Origin: Atopobium deltae
GTDB lineage: Bacteria > Actinomycetota > Coriobacteriia > Coriobacteriales > Atopobiaceae
NCBI RefSeq assembly: GCF_001552785.1
Contig: NZ_KQ959486.1
Coordinates: forward strand, 35,039 to 99,038
Length of the DNA: 64,000 nt
Reading direction: 5' to 3'
Shown here piece by piece: positions 47,247 through 57,094 of the stretch (position 1 is its first letter; each line of letters opens with the position of its first letter). Under the pieces are notes generated by a model, which saw only the letters and a list, made by a program, of their open reading frames with translations, was not told the DNA's origin and made no database searches. A program made the position numbers and the translations under genes.

Positions 47247-47656
47247 TTGACCTCGTTCTTTTTGCGGGTCGCATACTTCTTGTCGTTCTTTTGTATCTGT
47301 TTTTGGCAAGCGTTGCGCACGCGGGCATTGGTCTGGTGCGCGGGCAGCGCCGCGATGCCGCTATTTGGTGTATTGATGTCGAAAAGGGCCCTAAGCAGCT
47401 GCGTGGTCTGCACGTTGATGTGCTTGGACCTGTGGTAGTGGGCCGCTCTCAGTCTTCCGACATAACCATTGCCGAGCCCTATGTATCCTCAACGCATGCG
47501 CGCTTTACTATTCAGGGGCCAGCACTTGTGATCGAAGATCTTAATTCCACCAATGGTAGTTACGTTAACGGCCACGCCATCACACAGCCTGTCACCCTGC
47601 GCGATGGTGATGAAGTACAGATCGGTGACACCATTATGAGAGTAAGCCGTCGATGA
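47243..47656 (+). CDS. fhaB: FhaB-type membrane protein with FHA domain
   Basis: 137 residues. One N-terminal membrane helix (LFAGRILLVVLLYLFLASVA, about 6-25) and an FHA domain (about 55-137) with VVGRSQSSDI, SSTHARF and LNSTNGSYVNG. Such proteins bind phosphothreonine on kinase substrates in the cell-division and wall machinery. ATGA overlaps on both sides (with fhaA and the phosphatase) show translational coupling. Confidence 0.92.
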   Translation: MIDLVLFAGRILLVVLLYLFLASVAHAGIGLVRGQRRDAAIWCIDVEKGPKQLRGLHVDVLGPVVVGRSQSSDITIAEPYVSSTHARFTIQGPALVIEDLNSTNGSYVNGHAITQPVTLRDGDEVQIGDTIMRVSRR

Positions 47657-48996
47657 GCAATTCTGCTTCTGACATAGAATCTACGCCGCAGCAAGAGGTG
47701 GCGACGCAAACAGCGGGGCAAACGCCAGTGTTGAGTGCACAGTCAGCGCCAGCACCGCAGCCGCAACCTGCGCTGGCGTCGTCGCCAGGCTCGACGGACC
47801 CCACCAACGCGCCAGGCGTCGTCGGACTCGACATTTCCGCACGTACAGGTGCCGATGTCGATACTGGCTCCACTCCCCAGCTCGCCTGGGGCGCGCGCTC
47901 CGACGTTGGTCTTATCCGCGAACATAACGAAGACTCATTTTTAATTCATGCACCCGTGTTTTGTGTCTGCGATGGCATGGGCGGGCATGCCGCAGGAGAA
48001 GTGGCCAGCGCTATTGCCGTGCGCAGCATCGCTGAACACGCCCCTGTGGTTGCTGACGATACCCTGCTTGGAGCTGCGGTAGAACTTGCCAACACCGCCA
48101 TTATCAAGGGTGCGCAAGAAGGTGTTGGACGCCCTGGCATGGGCTGCACCGCCACGGCCGCCGTTATCGAAAACAAACGCTTGGCCGTCGCACACGTTGG
48201 AGATTCTCGCCTGTATATTTTGCATGAAGGCACGCTTGTGCGCGTCACCCGCGACCACTCCTTCGTCGAAGAGTTGGTCGATGCAGGCGAAATCACCGCC
48301 GATGAAGCGCGCGTACACCCCTCCCGCTCGGTCATTACGCGAGCGCTTGGCTCCGACCCACACATGTACGCCGACCACTTTAGTTTGGATATCGAGCCGC
48401 ACGATCGCATTATTTTGTGCTCCGACGGCCTTTCGTCCATGATGAGCGATCATGCCCTGGAGGACATCGCTGTTTCGAGCGCCACACCGCAGCAGGCAGC
48501 CGACAACTTGGTTGCTGCCGCACTTGCCGAAGGCGGCTATGATAATGTCACCGTTATCGTCATTGATGTGCTGGACGAAAACGAGGCGAAACATCATCGC
48601 AGCAGCCGTGTCCGCACTCTGTGGCGTTGGAGCGTGGTGAGCATCTTAACGCTGGCCGTCATGGTGGTGAGCTTCTGGTTTGTGGTACGAAACTCCTGGT
48701 ATATTGGCGAGAATGGCACGACCGTTGCCGTCTATCAGGGCATTAATGCGTCGCTGTTTGGCATTAAGCTCAATTCGCTTTTCGATACCACATCGATCCA
48801 AATTGCCGACCTTCCCGAATCAACACAGCGCTCACTTAAAGAGGGCATTGGCGTTGCGAGCCCCAAAGAGGCACAAAAAATCGTCGAGAATTACCGCGGA
48901 CAGATCGACAAACAAAAATCTGAGGAAGCTAAAAAGCTCACCACTACTTCGCAACAAACTAACGTAGCAGAGCTTTCCTATTCCGCGAAAGAATAA
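47653..48996 (+). CDS. pstP: PP2C-type Ser/Thr phosphatase (PstP)
   Basis: 447 residues. An 80-residue Gln/Pro/Ala-rich leader, then the PPM domain: [22 protein letters not shown], the AHVGDSRLY and [13 protein letters not shown] lines provide the metal-binding Asp residues. One membrane helix ([17 protein letters not shown], about residue 330) and a 100-residue outside domain with a Lys/Gln tail. It reverses phosphorylation by the kinases in this cluster. Start overlaps fhaB by ATGA; the stop is 7 bp before the next gene. Confidence 0.95.
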   Translation: MSNSASDIESTPQQEVATQTAGQTPVLSAQSAPAPQPQPALASSPGSTDPTNAPGVVGLDISARTGADVDTGSTPQLAWGARSDVGLIREHNEDSFLIHAPVFCVCDGMGGHAAGEVASAIAVRSIAEHAPVVADDTLLGAAVELANTAIIKGAQEGVGRPGMGCTATAAVIENKRLAVAHVGDSRLYILHEGTLVRVTRDHSFVEELVDAGEITADEARVHPSRSVITRALGSDPHMYADHFSLDIEPHDRIILCSDGLSSMMSDHALEDIAVSSATPQQAADNLVAAALAEGGYDNVTVIVIDVLDENEAKHHRSSRVRTLWRWSVVSILTLAVMVVSFWFVVRNSWYIGENGTTVAVYQGINASLFGIKLNSLFDTTSIQIADLPESTQRSLKEGIGVASPKEAQKIVENYRGQIDKQKSEEAKKLTTTSQQTNVAELSYSAKE

Positions 48997-49003
48997 GATC
49001 ACT

Positions 49004-51928
49004 ATGACTACTTTTTTTACTTCCTCACGACGAACAACTGAACTACTCTTACTGGTTCTTGCGGGACTTCCCGTGATGCTGCTCTATGCCCTGTTTATGC
49101 TCAACCAAAATATAGCACTGAGCTTTGCCTCTCTTGCGGTGCCTTTCGCGCTGCTTGTGGCATTTGTAATTGCCCACATTGCGGTACGCCTGTTTGCGCC
49201 AGAGGCCGACCCAGCCCTTTTGCCCATCGTCTTTTTGCTTTCGGGCATTGGCATTAGCTTTGTGACCAGACTTGCTCCGCAGCTAGCAACCAACCAACTG
49301 CTGTGGCTTTTTATCTCGGTACTCGCGATGATCGCGACGCTTATTGCGGTCCCCAGCCTCGAACGCCTTAAAAAGTATACCTTTACCATTGGTGTTGCGG
49401 GCATTGCACTGTTGCTCCTCCCCATGATTATTGGTGTGGAACGCGGCGGCTCAAAGCTATGGCTCTCGCTGGGACCTTTCTCGTTCCAGCCAGGTGAGCT
49501 TGCCAAAATTTTAATCGTCGTTTTTCTCGCCAGCTATTTTGCCGAAAATCGAGAAGCCCTCAGTGCCTCAACGCGCAAAATTGGTCCGTTGGCCATTCCA
49601 CGTTTGCGCATGTTAACGCCCGTGTTTGTCATGTGGGCCTTAAGCCTGTTGGTCGTCGTGTTTGAGCGCGACCTCGGGAGCGCGCTGCTATTCTTCACCA
49701 TTTTTGTGGTCATGCTCTATGTAGCCACGGGGCGTTTGTCGTACGTCATTGTATCGGTACTGCTTTTGAGCATCGGTGCTGTGGTGTGTTACCGCCTGTT
49801 TGGACACGTGCGTGTGCGCGTAGATATTTGGCTTGACCCCTGGAAGGATCCGTCGGGACGAGGCATGCAAATCGTGCAATCACTGTACTCCTTAGCTGAC
49901 GGCGGCATGCTTGGTGCTGGTATTGGACGCGGGCTTCCGCGACTCATTCCCGTCGTCGAATCTGACTTCATCTTTTCGGCGCTGGGCGAGGAGCTCGGAC
50001 TTCTCGGCGCTTCGGCTGTGCTGATCCTGTATATCTTGCTAGCTGTTCGCGCGTTTGCCACGGCAGCACGGGCCAAAACCGATACCGCAGCCTTCACGAC
50101 CGTTGGTCTTATCACCTCGTTGTCGTTCCAAGCATTTATTATTGTGGCGGGCGTGACGCGTCTCATGCCACTGACGGGTGTGACGCTGCCCTTTATTAGT
50201 CAGGGCGGTAGCTCGCTGCTTTCGAGCTTTATTATTGTGGCGCTCATTTTGCGCGCTGGCGACGAAGGCACAGGAACCACGCAAGAACTCGAGGGCAGCG
50301 GCATTCGCGCGAAGACGCCGGGTGCTGCGGGTGGCGCGGCCGTGGGTGCAGGCGCCTTGGGTGCTATGGGCTCGAAGCTGGCCGCCAAGACCACGGGCGC
50401 AAAAGCGCAGATAAAGGGTACAACTGGCAGCCATTTCCGCGCGAGATTTAGCTTGCAGACGCCCGAATCGGGTGTACTGGGTCGCATCGCACTGGGTCAC
50501 CGGCTCACCTCGCTTATCGGCTTCTTTACCCTGATGTTTGCCGTGCTTATTGCAAACCTCACAAATGTCCAGGTCATTCAGGCCCAAAATTATCAAAACA
50601 AGCCAGGCAACAACCACACTATTATTAAGAGCGCCTACGTGCAGCGCGGCTCCATCCTCACCTCGGACGGAAAGACCCTCGCCGAAAGCGTGAAGGACGA
50701 GAAGGGCAAGTATGTCCGCAACTATCCTTCGGGGGCAATGGCTGCGCATAGCGTGGGCTACATCTCGACGCGCTACGGCGCCAGCGGCGTGGAGGCGAGC
50801 TTTAACGACACCCTCACGGGCAAAGCCGATTACTCAACCTGGCCCAGTGCCTTAAACGCACTAGCGGGCGCTAAAACCCCTGGTAACTCGGTTGTGCTCA
50901 CCATCAACTCCAAGCTGCAGCAAATCGCCGAAGAGGCCTTGCGCGGACGCGTTGGCTCCATCGTGCTTCTCAATCCCAAGACGGGAGCGGTGCTTGCTTG
51001 CGCCAGCTCTCCCAGTTTTTCTCACGAGAAGATCGGCGATCTTATCGCCCATGACGATGGTTCGGGAACGCTGCTCAATCGCGCAACGCAAACGCTGTAT
51101 GCTCCAGGGTCGACCTTTAAGGTGGTGTCGCTTGCAGCCGCGTTGGACTCGGGTGCTGCGCAGCTCAACACGCAGATAAAAGCCCCCGCATCTGTCACGG
51201 TTGGCAATGCCGAAATCACCAACAATCGCAACGCCGACTATGGCGAGATTTCCCTGCAAAAAGCTTTGGCCGTCTCGGCAAATACCGCATTTGCACAGCT
51301 AGGCGAGCAGGTGGGAGCCGAGCGCCTCGTGAGCTATGCCAACAACTTTGGCTATGGCACCGCACTGGGACAGGACTTCCCGTCAAAGACCTCGCTCATG
51401 CCTAAACCTGACGAGATGACCTTGTGGGAGACCGCTTGGGCCGCCTGCGGACAGCCCGTCGGCGAGCACAAAAGCCCCGCAGGACCGCAGTCAACCATCA
51501 TGCAAAATGCCGTCATTGCCGCAGCTATTGCAAACAATGGCGTCGTACAAAACCCCTACCTCGTGGAACAGATCTTATCTCCCGAGGGCACCGTAATTTC
51601 TGCCACGTCGCCCAAGACCCTGGGACAGGCAATCGCGCCCAAGACCGCCGGTCTTCTCAAACAGGCCATGCTTTCGGTCATTACCGAAGGCACGGGCCAG
51701 GCGGCAAAAATCCCAGGTGTCACCATTGCAGGCAAAACAGGCACGGCGCAGATGGGCAACAACAAAATCAATTCGCTGTTTATCGGCTTTGCTCCCTATG
51801 ACACGCCCACACTTGCGATTTCTTTGTGTATCGAAGGAAAAGCTGGCGAGGACATTCAAGGTGATGCAACCCGTATGGCGAAAAAAGTCTTGTCGCGGGC
51901 ACTTGAGGCTCACATACAAGGCTCATAA
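49004..51928 (+). CDS. Fused SEDS glycosyltransferase and class B penicillin-binding protein
   Basis: 974 residues. Residues 1-425 form a SEDS polymerase of the RodA/FtsW family: about ten helices, with [20 protein letters not shown] and the catalytic Asp-278 in WLDPWKD. After a Gly/Ala-rich linker (about 425-490) comes a single helix ([19 protein letters not shown]) and a bPBP: the pedestal region, then the transpeptidase motifs Ser-703 with Lys-706 in STFK, SAN at 758 and KTG at 911 ([10 protein letters not shown]). Normally rodA and pbpA are separate neighbouring genes in this cluster; here one polypeptide carries both, with glycan polymerisation and cross-linking in one chain. No internal stop or second start explains the join. 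Confidence 0.96.
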   Translation: MTTFFTSSRRTTELLLLVLAGLPVMLLYALFMLNQNIALSFASLAVPFALLVAFVIAHIAVRLFAPEADPALLPIVFLLSGIGISFVTRLAPQLATNQLLWLFISVLAMIATLIAVPSLERLKKYTFTIGVAGIALLLLPMIIGVERGGSKLWLSLGPFSFQPGELAKILIVVFLASYFAENREALSASTRKIGPLAIPRLRMLTPVFVMWALSLLVVVFERDLGSALLFFTIFVVMLYVATGRLSYVIVSVLLLSIGAVVCYRLFGHVRVRVDIWLDPWKDPSGRGMQIVQSLYSLADGGMLGAGIGRGLPRLIPVVESDFIFSALGEELGLLGASAVLILYILLAVRAFATAARAKTDTAAFTTVGLITSLSFQAFIIVAGVTRLMPLTGVTLPFISQGGSSLLSSFIIVALILRAGDEGTGTTQELEGSGIRAKTPGAAGGAAVGAGALGAMGSKLAAKTTGAKAQIKGTTGSHFRARFSLQTPESGVLGRIALGHRLTSLIGFFTLMFAVLIANLTNVQVIQAQNYQNKPGNNHTIIKSAYVQRGSILTSDGKTLAESVKDEKGKYVRNYPSGAMAAHSVGYISTRYGASGVEASFNDTLTGKADYSTWPSALNALAGAKTPGNSVVLTINSKLQQIAEEALRGRVGSIVLLNPKTGAVLACASSPSFSHEKIGDLIAHDDGSGTLLNRATQTLYAPGSTFKVVSLAAALDSGAAQLNTQIKAPASVTVGNAEITNNRNADYGEISLQKALAVSANTAFAQLGEQVGAERLVSYANNFGYGTALGQDFPSKTSLMPKPDEMTLWETAWAACGQPVGEHKSPAGPQSTIMQNAVIAAAIANNGVVQNPYLVEQILSPEGTVISATSPKTLGQAIAPKTAGLLKQAMLSVITEGTGQAAKIPGVTIAGKTGTAQMGNNKINSLFIGFAPYDTPTLAISLCIEGKAGEDIQGDATRMAKKVLSRALEAHIQGS

Positions 51929-52066
51929 CAGCTACACTAGGGAAATGGTCTTTATGCACGCTTTTATGCACGTCACAAAGAGCTGGCGAGAAGACCAGTC
52001 CCCGCACACGGATTACTTTTTGTACTTTAAACGCACACGCACGCACGAAGCGGGATGGGAGAAAAC

Positions 52067-53974
52067 ATGCCATCAGATGTTCTAGGTGGTCGCTACACCG
52101 TGCAAGATAAAATCGGTACCGGCGGCATGGCCATTGTGTACCGTGGTCTTGACAACGTGCTTGGAAGAACCGTCGCCATCAAGACGATGCTTCCACAGTA
52201 TGCAGCCGACTACTCATTTGCAGCACGTTTTAAACAAGAGGCGCAAGCAGCAGCGGCCCTACAAAGCCCCTACATCGTTAGTGTGTATGACTGGGGTAAA
52301 GACGGTGACACGTACTACATTGTGATGGAGTACCTGCATGGCACCGACCTCAAGAGTGGCATTCGCAAGCATGGCGCGCTCGACTGCCGTAAGGTTGCAC
52401 AGATTGGCTCCCAAATTTCGCAGGCCTTATCGGTAGCTCACCGCCACGACATTATCCACCGCGACATTAAGCCGCAAAATATTATGGTGCAGCCCGATGG
52501 CAACATTAAGGTCATGGACTTTGGCATCGCGCGCGCAAAAAATAGCCATCTCACGACTGATAATAACGTCTTGGGCACCGCTCATTATGTTTCGCCCGAG
52601 CAAACACAGGGCAAAGAGCTTGCTCCCACTTCGGACATTTACTCGCTCGGCATTGTCATGTACGAAGCGACGACTGGCTGCGTTCCCTTCGAGGGAGACG
52701 ACGCTATTTCGGTTGCTTTGAAACAGGTTAACGAGCAGCCCATTCCTCCGAGTCAGCGCAACCCCCAGGTTGATCCGCAGCTTGAAGCTATCATTTTAAA
52801 GTGCATGCAAAAAGATCCTGCCGCGCGCTTCCAAACGGCTGAAGAGCTTTCGCGTGTGCTGCGCGATTATCTGTCGGGGCGCATGAGCGCTGTTGCCGAC
52901 GCCACAGCATTTATCCCCGCAAGCGCAGCCGTTACAGCTGCCGCAGCGCAGCGTGGTCAGACGCAGACTATGGCAATGGCAACGCCGTTGATTCCCGCCG
53001 CAGGACGCAATGGTGTGGCTGGCGCAGCCCACGGGGCGACACCGCACGGCGGACCTATGAGTAAAGAATACGCAGCACAACAGGCACAAGAGCAAGCTGA
53101 ACGCCAAGCTAAGAAGCGCAAACGAGTCTTTGTGATTTCAGCGTTGGTGGTAGTTGTGCTTATCGCCATTGTGGCCGTGGTCATACATTTCTTTACGGGT
53201 CAAACCAAGACAACGCAAAAGGTTCCCAACCTGCTAAATCTCACACAGGAGCAGGCGGTCCAGCAAATTCAAAGCAGCAACTTCTTTGAGGTTGGCGAGA
53301 TTAAAGAGGAATACAACAACAATGTTGAAAAGGGTAAGGTCATCGACCAAAACCCCGACTCCAATAAGGATGCCGAGAAGGGCACCAAAATTAATTTGGT
53401 GATCTCGAAGGGTGCCGAACCCGCTTCCAAAGTGGTGGTTCCCAATCTGGCAAATATGACGCCCGAAGAGGCGCAAAAGGAGCTCGAGAAGGTTGGACTG
53501 AAGGCGCAAGCTGGTGAGTCGGTGCATTCCGATACTGTCGAGAATGGCCACGTCGCAAGCCAGACTCCCGCTGCTGGGACGGCCGCAAAAGAGGGTGACA
53601 CGATCACTTATCAGATTTCGTTGGGTCCCGATAAGGTTGCCGTTCCTTCAGTGACGGGCATGACGCTACAGGAAGCACAAAAGGCTCTCACAAACGCTGG
53701 TTTTGTCCCCAAGGTTTCGGACAGCAAACACAGCGACACGGTGCCCTTCAATAGCATTATTTCGTACTCGCCTACGGGCAGTACGCAAAAGGGCGCAACC
53801 ATTTACTTGACGGTTTCGAATGGCCCAACTCCGCGCGATAACACTCCGAAACCCGATTCCTCGCAGCCTGGCAACAACCCCACAACACCTGCCACACCTG
53901 CTAACCCCAACAAGAAGCCTTCTGGTGCAGGTGGCGCTAACGCTACTGGCGGCCGCGGTGGCGGAAATTCCTAG
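52067..53974 (+). CDS. pknB: Ser/Thr protein kinase PknB with PASTA domains
   Basis: 635 residues from the ATG at 52067 (GGGAG site; a Met at 52055 is less well placed). Kinase core: IGTGGMAIVYRG, AIKTML, HRDIKPQNIMV, MDFGIARA, GTAHYVSPEQ and the DIYSLGIVMYE line. A basic juxtamembrane segment leads to one membrane helix (VFVISALVVVVLIAIVAVVI, about 354-376). Three PASTA repeats follow (about 384-585), which bind muropeptide or lipid II, and then a Pro/Asn/Gly-rich tail. It ends the cluster; a terminator follows. The 138 bp before it contain an intergenic GGTCTTCTCG copy at 51987. Confidence 0.95.
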   Translation: MPSDVLGGRYTVQDKIGTGGMAIVYRGLDNVLGRTVAIKTMLPQYAADYSFAARFKQEAQAAAALQSPYIVSVYDWGKDGDTYYIVMEYLHGTDLKSGIRKHGALDCRKVAQIGSQISQALSVAHRHDIIHRDIKPQNIMVQPDGNIKVMDFGIARAKNSHLTTDNNVLGTAHYVSPEQTQGKELAPTSDIYSLGIVMYEATTGCVPFEGDDAISVALKQVNEQPIPPSQRNPQVDPQLEAIILKCMQKDPAARFQTAEELSRVLRDYLSGRMSAVADATAFIPASAAVTAAAAQRGQTQTMAMATPLIPAAGRNGVAGAAHGATPHGGPMSKEYAAQQAQEQAERQAKKRKRVFVISALVVVVLIAIVAVVIHFFTGQTKTTQKVPNLLNLTQEQAVQQIQSSNFFEVGEIKEEYNNNVEKGKVIDQNPDSNKDAEKGTKINLVISKGAEPASKVVVPNLANMTPEEAQKELEKVGLKAQAGESVHSDTVENGHVASQTPAAGTAAKEGDTITYQISLGPDKVAVPSVTGMTLQEAQKALTNAGFVPKVSDSKHSDTVPFNSIISYSPTGSTQKGATIYLTVSNGPTPRDNTPKPDSSQPGNNPTTPATPANPNKKPSGAGGANATGGRGGGNS

Positions 53975-54081
53975 TGCACCGCTCGTCGCTCGTGTACCCC
54001 CCCCGCGCCCTCACGCGCCTGCTGATTAACGAGAAGACCGACACATCGCTTAGACGCACGTAACACGAGAACATGTTTTGT

Positions 54082-54113
54082 AAAACCCTCGCAGCTTTGA
54101 CTGCGGGGGTTTT
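54082..54113 (+). terminator. Terminator of the pknB cluster
   Basis: AAAACCCTCGCAG and CTGCGGGGGTTTT pair around CTTTGA. The 107 bp before it contain a 10-mer copy (54030-54039). Confidence 0.9.
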
Positions 54114-54134
54114 CTTGAGTCACGCCTTTAGATC

Positions 54135-54353
54135 TTATTCGTCTATGATTATAACGTCGTCGTCTTTAATAAGTGCTAGCTTGTAACCACAAACATCAGC
54201 GACCTTCTGTAAGGTATCGGTTTGAATTGATGCTCTCTTCTGATAAATGGATTGAATGTAACCAGCGGTATGACCCAACTCAAGACTAACACGGTAAGCG
54301 CTTAGATTGGCTTTATTTAAAATATTCTTGATAGCTTCAACAGCACTAATCAA
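54135..54353 (-). CDS. XRE-type helix-turn-helix protein
   Basis: 72 residues. HTH region LSAYRVSLELGHTAGYIQSI with recognition helix and DTLQKVADVCGYKLALI. The likely start is the TTG at 54353; an in-frame stop lies just upstream and no ribosome site is seen, so the start is uncertain. XRE proteins bind operator DNA. Low GC relative to the neighbours suggests transferred DNA. No phage or integrase gene is nearby. Confidence 0.6.
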   Translation of the reverse strand: MISAVEAIKNILNKANLSAYRVSLELGHTAGYIQSIYQKRASIQTDTLQKVADVCGYKLALIKDDDVIIIDE

Positions 54354-54507
54354 CGGGCAAGCACTAAACGCCTAATGTACCTTGACAATCGCATGGCGGG
54401 TAACATCGCAAAATGTAAGCAAGTAAAAACGTAAGTAAAACGGGCTGTATGCCCACAACAGTTAAGAAGATTATAGCATGAAAAACAAATGTATCGCATG
54501 CTCCCCT

Positions 54508-54605
54508 ATGATTGGTAGCTAGCCACCAATCATAAACTCAACAATAAAAGATGTTTGTATAGTCACTACCCGAGCACCTTGTAATATAGACGCTCGGGTT
54601 TTTTC
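54508..54605 (+). ncRNA. Structured region with hairpin and terminator
   Basis: ATGATTGGT (54508-54516) pairs with ACCAATCAT (54525-54533), and ACCCGAGC (54568-54575) pairs with GCTCGGGT (54592-54599) followed by six T. The second is a proper terminator with no gene before it on the plus strand, so a short transcript of 100-200 nt (start unknown) or a leader of the next small gene may exist. Proposed, not proven. Confidence 0.45.
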
Positions 54606-54650
54606 ATAAGCTGATATGATATTTAATATCTTAATTAAGGGGGCTATATT

Positions 54651-54821
54651 ATGCTAGGCGCCTATATTTTGTTTTTACTTATAGAGGGAACACCCATTTT
54701 GTTAGCTATGGTCGCAGTCGGGCTGTTATTTTTAGCTGTGCAGCATTTTGCCAGCAAGCGCCATGAAAAAGAATACCGTGAATTTTTGTATGACTATCTT
54801 GGCGAACATGACTTGGACTAG
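54651..54821 (+). CDS. 56-residue membrane peptide
   Basis: AAGGGGG nine bases before an ATG opens a frame of 56 codons: a short start, a hydrophobic segment (ILLAMVAVGLLFLAV), then an acidic/basic C-terminus (HEKEYREFLYDYLGE). It is a single-pass small protein of unknown function. The frame and strong ribosome site support it; there is no terminator between it and the structured RNA before. Confidence 0.6.
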   Translation: MLGAYILFLLIEGTPILLAMVAVGLLFLAVQHFASKRHEKEYREFLYDYLGEHDLD

Positions 54822-55174
54822 CGTTTTTTAAAGGTTCTGCCTGTTTCACCGTGTTAGCCTGTATTTCCATCACGGCAAACGCTAGATATATTCGACCTAT
54901 TTCGGCTGTTTCTCGTATCCCAATGTCCAAAAAGGAACCACTAGAGAGGTACATTATTTTTTATGCACGCGAATTTTTAAATTTTAGACCCCGTATGGGG
55001 CATTTTCCTGCTAAGACACTGCTTTTACCTGTAAAAATACTGCTTAAAGAACCCATTATATGTAGCAATGTACAAAATTAGCTAGAATTAGCGGCGCTTA
55101 GCTCGAATTAGCGCCAATTAGAGGCGGGTCGGTAGGCCAGCTGTACGCATCTAATAAGCGCGCAGAAAACAAAA
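54822..55174. other. Gene-poor AT-rich gap
   Basis: 353 bp without a supportable gene (open frames of 70-80 codons have no ribosome site or family). GAATTAGCG-type units repeat degenerately near 55080-55125 (AGCTAGAATTAGCGGCG and variants). Confidence 0.6.
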
Positions 55175-55240
55175 AGTGGGCAGCCCTTGGTCTGTTCCCA
55201 TCCGTGTTTGACGAAAACTATAATACCAAAACTGCCCACT
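55175..55240 (-). terminator. Long hairpin terminator after tRNA-Arg(CCT)
   Basis: On the minus strand AGTGGGCAG (55232-55240) pairs with CTGCCCACT (55175-55183) and runs into TTTTTGTTTT. The 48-nt loop also contains pairing segments (TTGGT/ACCAA), so it may hold a nested structure. Confidence 0.7.
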
Positions 55241-55251
55241 GACGTATGCAA

Positions 55252-55327
55252 TGGTGCCCCCGGACGGATTCGAACCGCCGACACCAGGTTTAGGAAACCT
55301 GTGCTCTATCCTCTGAGCTACGAGGGC
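55252..55327 (-). tRNA. tRNA-Arg (anticodon CCT)
   Basis: Minus strand: acceptor GCCCTCG/CGGGGGC (one mismatch pair), anticodon stem CAGGT with loop TTCCTAA, T arm CGGCGGTTCGAATCCGTC, encoded CCA at 55252-55254. Confidence 0.95.
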
Positions 55328-55391
55328 TTTTATAAGATGCTACCAGATCGAAGTGCCAGATCAAGGCTCGATCAAATCACTAAACAAAGCG

Positions 55392-56114
55392 CTAATCGAC
55401 GAGCTTGTCGTTAGCCGTTTTGTCGTGTTGATCGTCCTTGCGACGATGCGCTTTCCAGAAACCACCCTTTTTGGTCTCGGCATCCTCACGAACAAGCAGG
55501 TCAATCTTCTTCATGCTCATTGCCTTCACGCGCGAGTCAGCCAAGTCGCGCAAGGGACGTATGGTGACATGATCGTAGAGAAATGCTGTGATAATACCCG
55601 CGTAGGCGATGAAGAGCGTCACGGCAGAGGACATGCCCCACACCGTTCGCAGATCAGATGAGCTCCCCTTGGGCGCAATAAACATCACACCAAAGGTAAA
55701 GGTTGTACTCACCAAGCCCACGATGATAAGCGCCCACCAAATTTTGCGCTTGGCGCGATACTCGGGATTTTTACTCAGCACAATTGTCGAGGCCAACATG
55801 ATGCGGTCACGGAGCCTGTTTTGTTCCTGACGTGCTTGACGACGCTGTTCTCTAGTCATTGTCGCAGATAAAGAAGCCTCTTTGCTCGCTGTACTCGAAG
55901 CGGTGGCAGGAACAACGCGCACGCCTTGAGCTGCTTCACGCTTGGGTTTTGCGCGTGCAACGGAACGCTTCATGACGCCCGAACCAGAGCCCGAGGCTGC
56001 ACCCGCACCCGCGGCAGCATCTGCTGCTTCGGCTTTCTTCTCGTCTTTTGAAGAAACACCACGTGAAGCTTCAAACTCCTCGCGTGCTCCCTGCAATATA
56101 TCACGCAGAGACAT
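55392..56114 (-). CDS. Membrane protein of unknown function
   Basis: 240 residues. A long N-terminal charged region, Ala/Gly/Ser-rich, is followed by an Arg/Gln-rich segment (MTREQRRQARQEQNRLRDRI) and two membrane helices (IWWALIIVGLVSTTFTFGVMF, about 123-143, and VTLFIAYAGIITAFLYD, about 163-180), then a basic cytoplasmic tail (KKGGFWKAHRRKDDQHDK). Reading frame start overlaps the 3' end of purC by 14 bp, so it is co-transcribed and translationally coupled. No family known to me. Confidence 0.7.
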   Translation of the reverse strand: MSLRDILQGAREEFEASRGVSSKDEKKAEAADAAAGAGAASGSGSGVMKRSVARAKPKREAAQGVRVVPATASSTASKEASLSATMTREQRRQARQEQNRLRDRIMLASTIVLSKNPEYRAKRKIWWALIIVGLVSTTFTFGVMFIAPKGSSSDLRTVWGMSSAVTLFIAYAGIITAFLYDHVTIRPLRDLADSRVKAMSMKKIDLLVREDAETKKGGFWKAHRRKDDQHDKTANDKLVD

Positions 56115-56997
56115 TGATCTCCTTCATCGGTACAAATGGCTCACCAACAATAAGCTCGTACGCTTCTTCGTAGCGCTTCGACGTGCCCGCAATAACATCG
56201 GCGGGAAGATGCGGCGCGTCACCCGCCATATCCCAGTGTGCGCGCAACCAATCGCGAACATACTGCTTGTCGTAGCTCGGCTGCACCTTGCCAGGCTCGT
56301 AGCTGTCCGCTGGCCAAAAACGACTGGAATCGGGCGTGAGACACTCATCAATAAGCGTAAGCCTGTTGTCTATAATACCAAACTCAAACTTCGTATCGGC
56401 GATAATAATGCCGCGAGTTTTTGCATAAGCGGCTGCAGCTTTGTACAGCTGCAGTGAGGCATCACGAATCTGCGACGCAATGTCATCTCCCACGATTTGT
56501 GCGCAGCGCTCATACGAGATATTCTCGTCATGCTCGCCGAGTGCAGCCTTGGTTGAAGGGGTAAAAATCGGCTCGGGAAGCTGCGACGCTTCTTGCAGGC
56601 CTTCGGGAAGTACGATGCCACACACGGTTCGATCCTGGTCGTAGGTCTTTTTGCCCGAACCCGTTAAATAGCCACGCACAATACACTCGATGGGAATGGT
56701 CTTCGCCTTGCGCACAAGCATTGAGCGGCCGCGCAGGTAGTCGGCGTAGCGCGCATACTGTTCGGGAGCGTCCGTGACGTCCATCGAAATAAGGTGGTTG
56801 GGGATAAGATCGGCGAACTTGTTAAACCAAAACGCCGAAATTCGGGTTAAAATCTCGCCTTTATAGGGAATCTCGTCGGGAAGAATAAAATCGAAGGCGC
56901 TAATACGATCGCTCGCAACCATCAAAAGCGTATCTCCGCAATCATAGATGTCGCGAACCTTACCTTGAGAATCGGGGCGCATGTTCATAGACGACAT
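56101..56997 (-). CDS. purC: SAICAR synthetase
   Basis: 298 residues. ATP-grasp-like family pattern: GKVRDIYDCGDTLLMVASDR, ILPDEIPYKGEILTRISAFWF, ECIVRGYLTGSGKKTYD, then IIADTKFEFGI and LTLIDECLTPDSSRFWPA. It joins CAIR and aspartate to make SAICAR in purine synthesis. The start has AAGGAGATG upstream. purB is found 4 kb away on the same strand but is separated by two-component and lipoprotein genes. Confidence 0.96.
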   Translation of the reverse strand: MSSMNMRPDSQGKVRDIYDCGDTLLMVASDRISAFDFILPDEIPYKGEILTRISAFWFNKFADLIPNHLISMDVTDAPEQYARYADYLRGRSMLVRKAKTIPIECIVRGYLTGSGKKTYDQDRTVCGIVLPEGLQEASQLPEPIFTPSTKAALGEHDENISYERCAQIVGDDIASQIRDASLQLYKAAAAYAKTRGIIIADTKFEFGIIDNRLTLIDECLTPDSSRFWPADSYEPGKVQPSYDKQYVRDWLRAHWDMAGDAPHLPADVIAGTSKRYEEAYELIVGEPFVPMKEINVSA

Positions 56998-57094
56998 TTT
57001 GTCATCTCCTTACCTGTGTAACACCATACTGTTGCATGTAGTGGTCTTATCGCCGCCTAATAAGCCGCCAGCAAGCCACCTAACGCGCGCACCA

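Noticed and set aside
54706..55081. Two 75-80 codon frames (one on each strand) in the AT-rich gap
   Set aside because: They overlap the better supported 56-residue frame or each other, and have no ribosome site or recognisable feature.
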